A stretch of DNA of 64,000 nt, taken from contig JANJXV010000190.1 of the NCBI GenBank assembly GCA_024803745.1, positions 124,001 to 188,000 of the forward strand, in the 5' to 3' direction. The position numbers and the translations under genes were made by a program. Within the stretch, counting starts at the first letter, position 1, and every line of letters begins with the position of its first letter. This document shows, piece after piece, positions 1 to 11,500 of this stretch. The notes under the pieces were generated by a model that saw nothing but the letters and a program-made list of their open reading frames with translations, had not been told where the DNA came from and searched no databases. This stretch comes from Megascapheus bottae (Eukaryota > Chordata > Mammalia > Rodentia > Geomyidae).

Positions 1-94
1 AGCTTTTTCTGTATATGTGGTACTGAGAAATTGAACCCAGGACTTCTTTGTATATGCTAGGCAAGCACTCTACCACTAGCTATGCTCCCGGCCG
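1..94 (-). mobile_element. IDL-Geo SINE, partial at window edge
   Basis: Reverse complement of the tRNA-like left monomer (gcatgctaggcaagcactc-type core); the rest lies outside the window. Confidence 0.8.
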
Positions 95-857
95 AATTTT
101 TTTTTTTTAAATCTTAAGTAACTAAAGAGTGAACAGTAAAGTACAAAAGTATTATAGTTGTGGACCCAAGTGTCCAGGACTTTCCAGAACTAGGTTTGTA
201 GTTATGCATTTACTATTGCAGTGACCCTAAAGTGAAATTATTTAATAGTTTAAATCTTTAAATAATGTCTAAGTACTCGTAGCTTAAACATTCTTGATTG
301 TATAGAAGTTTGTAACATGGCATGTTACTGTAGGAATCAGTAGCTGTATAAAATCACATAGCTTCTGTCACATGACAACCCTTTCTTCTTAGCCATGGTT
401 GAGTGGCACATGAGCAACGTTGTATCAAGTTCTCATACTCTGCTCAGAAATTTAGAGTAACTTATGTAGAGCCAGAGAAGAATCAGAGCTTGTGAGATTT
501 GAGGATCCTAACCTTTAAGTGCTCAGCTCTGGTACCAACTTTAAATTCATTCTTTTTATTATTAAAATGAATTTTATGACCTCTCTCCTGTTCTACTAGC
601 TGAAAACCCATTGTGAGTTTTGTACTTACAGTACAAGCAGGCTTATTACTTAACAAGTTTGTCTTACAAGGTAGATCCTGTCTGTAGTCAGTGGCCAAAG
701 CTCAGTTTTTTCTTGATCTGGAAATTGTTCTGTAACTAAGTAGCTATGTATTGTATAGGAACTAAAATATATTGGTCATTAAATTCAGCCAAATCAAGCA
801 GTCATCAGTTTGTTCTATGTGTCCTTTATGAGCTTCTTTATGGCCATTTCCCTACAG
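95..857. other. GOLGA3 intron, no repeat recognised
   Basis: AT-rich; no SINE or convincing coding sequence seen up to the first exon. Confidence 0.6.
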
Positions 858-961
858 GTTCTTCACTGTCCCTGGAGAAGGAGGACCAGGTTCGACTTCA
901 GGCCCGAAAACGGCTAGAAGAGCAGCTCAGACAGTACCGAGTGAAACATCATCAAGAGAGG
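858..961 (+). CDS. GOLGA3: GOLGA3 exon, head domain (first in window)
   Basis: Acceptor cctacag, donor gtaagt; enters in phase 1, leaves in phase 0. Encodes LEKEDQVRLQARKRLEEQL through HHQER. It corresponds to human residues from about 139. The split first codon is N-GT, which matters for the caspase-3 site (see findings). Confidence 0.93.
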
Positions 962-3947
962 GTAAGTCTCTTCTTGAGCTGATTTCTGGGCTGCATCCCG
1001 TTGCCTTGGCATCTCTGCTCCTGTATGAGGTCTGAATAAATCTAGTTACAGTGGCATAATATTCTTGTTCACCCCCACTCTTTCTGTTCTTTTCTAGTTA
1101 TCTTTGCTGTTTGATATGTACAGCTGCATTTCATTGTTGTTTGTGATTTTTTTCTTACCCTCTCCTATATGCCCTGCTCTGTAGATAACAGAACTTAATG
1201 GGTTTTTCTCCTCAATAAAAGAAGATTAATGCCAGGCACTGGTGGCTCACACCTGTAAGCTACTCAGCAGGCTGTGATCAGAGGATAATAGTTCAAAGCC
1301 AGCCCCAGCAAAAAAGTCTGTGAGACTCATCTCTAATTAACCAGCAGAAAACCAGAAGTGAGCTGGGTGCCGGTGGCTCGCTCCTATAATCCTAGTTACT
1401 CAGCAGTCTGAGATCTGAGGATAATGGTTCAAAGCCAGCCTGGGCATGAAAGTCTGTGAGATTCTTTATCACCAGTTAACCACCAGAAAACAGGAAGTAT
1501 CACTGTAGCTCATTGAGTAGGGTGGTAGCCTTGAGCTAAAGAGCTCAGGGACAGCGCCAAGGCCCAGAGTTCAAGCCCCATGACCAACAAGGAAAAAAAG
1601 GAAAAAAGAAAACTAGAAGTGGAGTTGTGGCTCAAAATGGTAGAGTGCTAGCCTTGAATAAAAAGCTCAGGGACCATGTCCATGCCCTTAAAGAGAATGT
1701 TTTAAACTGCTGCTTTCTAATTTTCGTTATCTTTTGGTACTTTTCAGTCCAGTCAACCTACATCAAAAATGAGACTTTTTAGCACACTTGACCCTGAGCT
1801 CATGTTAAACCCAGAAACATTGCCAAGGGCCAGTACCGTGGCTATGACAAAAGAGTACTCATTTCTTCGTACCAGTGTTCCTCGGGGGCCTAAGGTGGGC
1901 AGCTTAGGGCTGCTGGCACATCCTAAGGAGAAAAAGAATTCCAAGTCAAGCAAAATTCGGTCTCTGGCAGATTATAGAACTGAAGATTCAAGAGACTCTG
2001 GTGGCCTTGGTTCTGCTACTAACTCATTTGGGGCATCACTGAAACAAACCAGAAGTAGTACTTCAGTCATATCTGAAATCAACCCATCTCCTGAGATTAG
2101 TGACCGTCTAGAGAGCACCTTGTTGACTGGGGACACCGTATCCGAAGCTGATGGAAATGAAAGTGACAGCTCTTCGCACAGCAGCCTCTCTGCTCTTGGT
2201 GTCTTGGTGAACATGAGCACACAAGGAGCTCCCTATGTGGTCAATGGCCAAGAATTGGCCCTGGGCCAGTTCCCTTCAATTAAGGATGTACTGCAGGCAG
2301 CAGCAGCTGAACACCAAGATCAGATGCTAGAGGTCAATGGGGAGGTACAGAGCCGCAGAGACAGCATCTGTAGCAGGTAAGGCAATGGCCTAGCCTTTGC
2401 ATTGTATTGCACTGTGGACCACTGCCACATGTCTTGGAGTAGAATGTGTCTTTCCTGGTGCCTCCTCTTTATCTTAGCATTTCTTTCTTTATTATTTTTT
2501 TTCCAATCGTGGGGCTTGAACTCAGCCTGGGCACTGTCCCTGAGCTCTTCAGCTCAAGACTAGCACTCCACCACTGTGAACCACAGCACCACTTCCAGCT
2601 TTCTGGTGGTTAATTGGAAATAAGAGTCTCACAGACTGGGGCCTGGAATGTGGCCTATTTGGTAGAGTCCTTGCTCAGCATGCAGGAAACCTTGGGTTTG
2701 ATTCCTTGGTACCACATACACCGAAAAAGCTAGAAGTTGTGCTGGGCTCAAGTGGCAGAGCATTACCCTTGAGCAGAAAGTGCCCAAGGGTAGTGCCCAG
2801 GCCCTGAGTTCAAACCCTAGGATTGGCTTTTTTTTTTTTTTTTTTTTTTTTTTTTTGTGGGTCATGGGGCTTGAACTTGGCCTGGGCGCTGTCCCTGAGC
2901 TCTTCAGCTCAAGGCCACCACCTTACCCTTGAGCCATTTTCTAGAGGTTAATTGGAGATAAGAGTCTCAGGTCCTTTTGTGCCTGGGCTTTGAACCTTGA
3001 TCCTCAGCTCTCAGCCTCCTGAATAGCTAGGATTAGAGGCATGAGCCACCATGCTGGCAAAAAATTAAAAAAAGGTTTTTTAAAAAAGAATCTCACGGAC
3101 TTTCATGCCTGGCCTGGCTTTGAACCATGATCCTCAGATCTCATCCTCTTGAGTAGCTACAATTACAGGTGTGAGACATCAGCGCCCAGCTGCCTTAACA
3201 TTTTAATTGTACAAAGCTCTTTCTCTTGTAGAGTCATGTCTGATTAGCAATTATATTTGATATTAAAGCATCTTGAAAGCTCTTAATATGATGTCTCCAA
3301 AGGCCTGCTGTCAAAGTCAGCTAAGCTTCAGCGAACTACTCAGGAGGCTGAGAAAACTGGAAGTGGCTCAAGGGGTAGGACAGTAGTCTTGAGGTGAAGA
3401 GCTCAAAGACAAAGCCCAGGCCCAGAGTTCAAGCACCACGACTGACAAAAAAGAAAAAAAGAAATACATGGGAGGGTGCTGAGAAGGTGGCTTCGTGATA
3501 GAGTGCTTGTCTGGTATACATGAAGTCCTGAATTTGATTACTCAGTACCACATAAACAGAAACAACAACAACAACAAAAACAAACAGAAGTGCTGTGCCT
3601 CAAGTAGTAGTGTGCTAGCCTTGAGCAAAAAGAAGCAGCTCAGGGACAGTGATGAGGCCCTGACTTCAAGCCCTAGGATTGGCAAAAATACATAAACAAC
3701 AACAAAAATACATAGGAGGGAGGTAGATGCTGGTGGCTCATGCCTTAGTCCTAGCTACTCAGGAGGCTGAGATCTGAGGATCATGTTTCCAAGTCAACTC
3801 AAGCAGAAAAGTCCATCAGACTTATCTTGAATTAATCAATAAAGGCTGAAAGTGGAGCTGTGGTTCAAGTGGTAGAGCCCTAATCTTGAACAAAGAAGAA
3901 ACTCTGGGATAGCACCCAGGCCTTGAGTTCACGCCCCAGGATGGATG

Positions 3948-3999
<52 letters not shown>

Positions 4000-5520
4000 T
4001 TACGTATGTATGGAAGGGGGAATGTATATAGAATTTGGAGACTACATCACCATGTTCCCTCCATATGACTCTGCTCCTCTGTCTCTCAGTGTGTCTATGG
4101 AAAGCTCTCTTGCTGAAACACAGGATGATATGCTGCAGGTTCTTAAAGAAAAAATGAGACTTGAAGGACAGCTGGAGGCTTTGTCATTGGAAGCCAGTCA
4201 GGTAAGAGGTACTCAGTATTTGATGAGCCAAATCTTTGGAAAGAATTTATGGTTCCTCTTTGCTAATATAAAGCTTTACAGGTATCTTCAGTAGGAAGCC
4301 ACAACAGCCCAGGGCTTGATAGACCATTGTATGTTTTATCTGCTTGATAATGGGGACACACAGTGTTGGGCTAATTTTCTGCCATGATCATGTGTGTCTC
4401 AATCCCTTTCTGAGTCACCATCTGGATTTTTCCCAGAACATTTCCTAGATGTTAAGTATTTGTAATCCTTCCTACCTTGTCTCTCTCCCTCCCTCCCTCT
4501 CTCTCTCCCTCCCTCCCTCCCTTTCTTTCCTTCCTTTCTTTCTTTCCTCTTTTCTCCTGTACCATTTTCTTTTTCTCTTCCTTTCTTTTGGCATGGTTTT
4601 TGTGTAATCCAAACTGGCTTCAAATTTGTGATACTCTTGCCTCAATCTCTTAAATGCTGGGATTACAACACCTACAAGCCTGGCTCTGGGTTGGTAAAAT
4701 TTTTGATGGATTATATCATTTCCTAGAATGGTAAATATTTCCTCTTGACCCCTTTTATGCGTTTCGTAGAAAGTTCTACCTTTTCCGGTATTAATTTTCC
4801 TATATCCATATAGCATTTGCCTAAAAACATCATTCTTTTAAACTTTATCGTTTTGTGGTATGTATGTTGTGCATATGTGCTGGTACAGGGGCTTGAACTC
4901 AGGGTGTCTTGCTCTCACTGAGCATTTTTGCTCATAACTAGTACACTGCTACTTCAGTCATACCTTCAGTTCTGGCTTTTTACTGGTTAAAGGGAGATTA
5001 AGATTTTCTGCCTAGGCTGGCTCTAAACATTGACTATCAGATCTCAGCTTCCTGAGTAACTAGGATTTTAGGTGTGAATCACCAGTGCCTGGCTGTGTAT
5101 ATACTTTTTTTTTTAAATTTTTTTTCATATATTTTTTATTGTAATTAATAGAAGGGTTACATGATATCTGCCAGATAGAAGGTGCATTAATTCACATACA
5201 TTGATACCCTTTCACATGTCTTGATCCCCATTTCCCTCCCCCCCACCCCCACCCTGTGTATATACTTTTTTCGTGGGTTGGGGGTTTGAATGCAGGGCCT
5301 GGGTGATGTCCCTGAGTTTTTTCACTCAATGCTAGCACTCTACCACTTTGAGTCACAGCATCACTTCTGATTTTCTGGTTGCTAATTGTAGATAAGAGTC
5401 TCATACACTTTCCTGCCTAGACTGGCTTCAAACCATGATCTTGAGATCTTGTACTGGCACCCAGCTAGCTTTTTTTCTTTTAACTTTTCTTTCCTTTCCT
5501 TTCTTTTTTTTTTTTTCCTT

Positions 5521-5552
<32 letters not shown>

Positions 5553-8500
5553 TCTTTGTTTGGATTTGAGTCATGTCAAAGGCAAGATCTAGTTTGTCAT
5601 AGCTACTTTTCTTTCTGCCATCTCTCTCTGAATCCAGTACATTTCTGTAAAATTTATCAAGTTAGCTTGATTTCATTAGCTATTTTGAATTTTGTTTGTT
5701 GAATTTGTTGTCTTCACAGTTAGATTTCTCTAGTGTGGGAGTTTAGGATTCCCACAGGTACTTCTAGATAGATCTGGGTGAACAGAATGTGCTGGTGTGT
5801 GAATAGGACTTGCTTTTGCCTTTCATTCATTTTTTTTTCCTTTTGATTGTGGTTGGGAGTTTTAACCCAGGGCTTTCTACCTAGGGCACTCCACTACTGA
5901 GCTAAACTCTATAGCCTCTCTTGTCTTCTTATTTTGGCTAGTCTCTACAGTTCCTAGGGCCTGTATGTTTTCCTAATCTGTTCTGTGGGCAGAACTGTTG
6001 TGGTCACTTAGGGCCAAATCCTGTATCTTGTATCTATGGCTCGATCCCATAGAAACTTCATTTTATAGCAGGACCATTTTCATGAAGATGTTTTTTGCTC
6101 ACTTCCCTCAAAATATGAGTCTAGCTACTTTTTCTCTCTTAGAGATTCCTCGACATATCTGGTTTATATATAATACATACGTGTGTGTGCCCATGTAAGC
6201 ATGCACTGTTTGTTTGTTTGTTTGTTTATTGCCAGTCCTGGGCTTGAGCTAATAGCCTGAGCACTGTCCTTGGATTTTCTCAAGGCTAGATAGAGCTCTA
6301 CCACTTGAGCCACAGCACCACTTTTGGCTTTTTCTATGTATATGGTACCAAGGAATTGAATCCAGGTCTTAATGCATGCTAGGCAAGCACTCTACCACTA
6401 GGCTAAACTCCTGGCCCGCACCTTTTTATTTTTGAGCCAACAATTTTACAACATTCCTGACAGTGAATATTGACTTCTGTCTTCTTCAGTATGGTTGTAT
6501 CTGGCACAGACTGTATTCCTCTGTCTGACCTTGGATCTATTGGAAAATTGCATTCTTTGAGGGGTAACTGTCATCATCCAGTGATTGGGTAGTTTGGGGA
6601 AAATAGTGCTTCAGTATAAGACTTTTTACCTTTCTCTGTTTTTTTTTTTTTTGGTATGTTTCAGCAGTCTTATTAATATGATGCAGTTCTTATTCTGATA
6701 GAATTCAATGTTATTACATGGAATTATTTTCAGGCACTTAAAGAGAAGGCTGAGCTGCAGGCCCAGCTTGCTGCCCTGAGCACACGACTGCAGGCACAGG
6801 TGGAACACAGCCATAGCAGCCAGCAGAAACAAGATTCTCTCAGTTCTGAAGTGGATACTTTAAAGCAGTCTTGTTGGGATCTGGAGCAGGCCATGACCGA
6901 CCTCCAGAATATGCTGGAAGCCAAAAATGCCAGCCTGGCATCCTCAAACAATGACCTGCAGGTGGCAGAAGAACAGTACCAGAGACTAATGGCCAAAGTG
7001 GAGGACATGCAGAAAAATATCCTTAGCAAGGACAACACAGGTGAGGCCCACTCCTGACCTCTGGTTCTAGAAACTGTCACACAGGTTCTGTCATACAGAT
7101 GAGGCCACAGTATCATGTGAGCATATAATTTCCACATAGGGTCTCTGCTTTCCTATAGTAAATACAATTTTTTATTGAAATCATGGGCTTCTGTACATTT
7201 CTGTGTAAATACATCAGAGGGTGAATTAATGTCTCAGAGATTGGCTTTGGATAGTTATCTATTGTTTTCACTCATTTGCCTCCAGTGTTATTTAGGGGAA
7301 TAGAGAGGCATGCTTATTTCAGATTCTGTCTAAATATGTAAGAACAACATGGGAATAGCAGGGGATTGTGACAGGTTATGCTCAGCAACCTCCTGCCCTC
7401 AGTCTCTACTGGAGCCAGTCCCCATCCACATGTACTTTTATCTTAGTTGGGGCTGCTAGGCTGAGTTTCAGATCAGATCACCTAGAAGAGTGATGGGCTT
7501 CTGTGTCAGAAGCTCAGGTCTCAGACCAGAACAGAATGAGCCCTCTGCAATAAAGTATTGTTTATTATTAATTTGTCAGACTTGAAATATTTTGATACCC
7601 AGTGCCTCAGGAAAATTAAATTCAGAGGTTTCTGAACTCCAAAATGGTTTATATCTCTTAAGGGTTGCAAGGGCTTACTAGACCAGTACTTTTCAGGCAT
7701 AAATTTGGGTGAGTTGTTCATTCATAGTCTCAGCATCTTGTATGACTTAAGTGCAGCATGATCCATGAATCCCTGTTGTCTTTTTTTGAAATTTAAACAC
7801 TTTTGGCTTTGAAATACTAAAGATAAACAATCATGATTCTTTCTCTCTTTCCCTCTCCTTCTCCCTTTCTCCCTCTTCCCCTCTCCCCCTCTCCCTCTTC
7901 CCCTCTCTCCCTCTCCCCCTCCCCCTCTCCCTCTCTCCCTCTCTCCCTCTCTCCCTCTCTCCCTCTCTCCCTCTCTCTCCCTCTCTCTCCCTCTTCCCCT
8001 CTCCCCCTCTTCTTCTTTCTTTTGCTCTCTTTCTATCTTTTTTTTTCCAGTCGGTCCTGAAGCTTGAACTCTGGGCCTGGGTACTGTCCCTAAGCTCCAT
8101 TTTGCTCAAGGCTACTGCTCTACCACTTGAGCCATAACACCACTTCCAGCTCTTTCTGAGTCTCACAGGTTTTGCTACCCAGGCTGGCTTTGAACTACTA
8201 CTATTCCCAGATTTCAGCCTCCTAAGTAGCTAGGATTACAGGTGTGAGCCACTAACACCTGGCATGAACCTTCTTAAATTATCTTACTCATCATTTATTT
8301 CTTTAAAAATTTTTGAGCCAGGCTAGGCATTGTGGCTCACACGTGTATTCCTAGCTACTCAGGTGGCTGAGATCTGAGGATCATGGTTCAAAGTCAGCCC
8401 AGGAAACTGAAGTCTGTGAGACTCTTATCTCCCATTAACCTCTAGAAAACAGGAAGTGGTGCTATGGCTCAAGGTGTAGGACAGTGGCTTTGAGCATAAG

Positions 8501-11500
8501 AACTCAGTGACAGCACCCAGGCCCAGAGTTCAAGCTCCACGACCGAAAAAACAAAAAACGATTGAGCCAAATGGTTGGTGCCCATAATCCTAGTTACTCA
8601 GGAGACTGAGCTCTAAGGATCATAGTTCAAGGTAGCTCAGACAGAAAAGTCTGTGAGTCTCATGTCCACATAACTAGCTAATAGCTACACGTAGGCTGGG
8701 AGTGTAGCTTACTGGTAGAGTGCTTGCTTAACATACATGAAGCCCTGGGTTCAATTCCTTAGTACCACAAAAAACAGAAAAATCCAGGAGTTTGGCCTAG
8801 TTGGTAGAGTGCTTGCCTAGCATGCACAAAGACTGGGGTTCGATTCCTCAGTATCACATACATAAAAAAAAAAAGCCAGAAGTGGTGCTACGGTTCAAGT
8901 GGTAGAATTCTAGCCTTGAGAAAGCCCAAGGACAGTGTCAGGCCCTGAGCTCAAGCCCAGGACTAGCAAGAGAAAAAAAAAAAAAAAAAGCTGAAAGTGA
9001 TGTTCTGGCTCAAATGGTAGAGTGCTAGCTTTGAGCCAGAGAAGCTCAGGGACAGTGACAGACCCTGAGTTCAAGCCCCAGGACTGGCAAAAAGAAAAGA
9101 AAAGAAAAGCTAGAAGTAGAGGTGTGCCTCAGAAAGGAGAATGCCCTGGCCCTGAGTTCAAGTCACAGCACCAACACCAAAAATAAATAAATAATAGTAA
9201 TAAATTAAGTTTTTTGACCCAGACGTGATGATAAACACCAGTAATTTCAGCTACTTGGGCGGCAGAAAGATTGCAAGTTGTAGGCTAGCCAGGACAATGG
9301 AGTGTATAGTTAGTTGAATGGTAGATTGCTTGCTTAGCATGCATAAATGTACAAGATCTCAGGCTCAATCTGCTGTGTCACAGAGGGCAAAAAAGGAAAA
9401 AACTAGAAAATCTCCTCAGTAGGAACCCATATCTAAATCTGGGGACTGTAATTTTAAATTAAAACATGCCTGACTTATTTAAACTGTGATTTGGATTGTC
9501 AATAACTTCTTATCTTGCTGCCTTTCTCTTCTTCCATCCTGCCCTGCTAAGACTGACCATCTGGTAAGCTAGTGTAGAATCAGCTATGCTGTGTCCTTGT
9601 TGAGTGTATTTATGGTTGAGAAGCATCATTAGAGGTTAAGAGACAAGAATCATGTGCACAAGCAAATCTTGTGAACATAGTTGGTACCTGGTCCTCGTAG
9701 ATCTGTAACTGTATTTGACTACTCACTTCAATTTTATGTTACTACCGTATCAATAGTCAGCACTTTTTATGGTTTATTCTTGGACTTGAGCAGGGTGACT
9801 AGAAAATTTAGGTTGTTAAGTGCACAAACTCCCAGCTAAGACAGAGTAAGTAGAGTATTCTCTTGCTTGCCCTCAGGTCCTATCCTTAGTTCATACTGTG
9901 TGGCACACTTAAATTTTTGTGCTATTCTAGACATGATTTTGGTGTTTTGTGATCCCAGACACTCTTCTGAAGTGTGAGTATGCTGTGAGCTGTTTGTTGA
10001 AAGATATATTTGTTAGATAAACTGCACAGTGGCTGGCATATGGAGCTTCTGATGGAGCTTATGTTAATAAATGGTATTTTAAGTAAGATACCTTTAAACA
10101 GAAGAACACACAAATAAAGGTTATATGATATTCCATTGTTAGAAGTGATTTGTAGAGGGGCTTCCAGGAACCCATACGTGTATCTTCCCAAAAGCAGTGG
10201 TTATATCTGTCACTGCCAGGTTTATGTTATCTTTTAGAACATGACCACTAGGGATAGCCAGCATCAACTATACTTCTTGCTCTCTGCAGAGCCTGACTTT
10301 GGGTCAGACGTCCACACAGAGCTGTGGCTCTCCTGTTGGTGCTGGTTAGTCTGAGCTGGCTGTGCTTGCTCACTTTCAGTGCATGACCTTCGGCAGCAGA
10401 TGGCAGCCCTACAGAGCCAACTCCAGCAAGTACAGTTGGAACGCACCACACTGACCAGCAAGCTTCAGGCATCACAGGCTGAAATTGCATCTCTGCAGCA
10501 TGCCCGGCAGTGGTACCAGCAACAGCTTGCCCTGGCCCAGGAGGCCCGCGTCAGGTTGCAGGGAGAAGTAGCTCACATCCAGGTATGGCCCCGGGACTCC
10601 ATTCAGGGAGATGGCATGTACAGGCATTTCTGGTTTTAGATATCAGAGATATGTTTTCCTTTAATGTCTAACAACCACCAGTGTAGTCAATACCTGACAC
10701 AGGCGCCTTCTAGATTCTGCTTCATTGTTTTACTTTGAGATGTCCTTGCTGGAGATATAACTGAAATGATAGCGTGCCTACCTGGCAAGTATGAAACCCT
10801 GAGTTCAAACTATAAGCTGCCAAAACAAAATAAGACAGAACACTGACATACCTTGCTCTGGACTATCTCATGCCAGCATGGGTTTGTCCTGTGGACACAC
10901 AGGATCCTGGGATATAAGAGCATAGATTTACTAGTTAGTCCAGTCCCTTGTCCACAGGGTAACTCTCATTGTTTAACTCCATTCCTCAAGTCCACGTCTT
11001 TTGGGCTTTGGGGGCCTTCTTTTCCTAGTCTCGCTCTTCTGAATCCTCTCAGTTTTCTGATGGGTTCATATATGGCAGACTCTTCCCTACAGTTTTACCT
11101 TGTTCTGGCTGCTTAGACTCTGGACTGTATTGTCACCACGTTTTCTCCTATGAGCTCCTATCCAGGTCCTGTGTTTTCTTTCCTGTTCATTTTGTTAGCG
11201 ATGCAGACTATGTCAGCCCTTCCTTCTGCCTATGAGAACATACTAGTGTATGTATCCTCTGCCTTGCCTATGATAGCCGTCCCCCGCCACCTCCTGTCAT
11301 GGGGCTTTAACTTAGGGCCTGAGTGCTGACCCTGAGTACTTTTTGCTCAAGGCTAGTGCTCTACCATTTTGAGCCACAGCATCATTTCCTGGTTTGGGTG
11401 ATTAATTAGAGGAAAGAGTCTCATGGACTTTCCTACACAGGCTTTGAACTGAAATCCTCAGATCTCAGCTTCCTGAATAGATAGGAGTACAGGCACAAGC

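Noticed and set aside
7831..8166. Arg/Glu-rich and Ser/Pro-rich open frames
   Set aside because: They are translations of the polypyrimidine repeat.
8319..9410. Regularly spaced repeats suggesting an array such as CRISPR
   Set aside because: Units are eukaryotic SINE modules with A-tails, unequal in length, in a mammalian intron.
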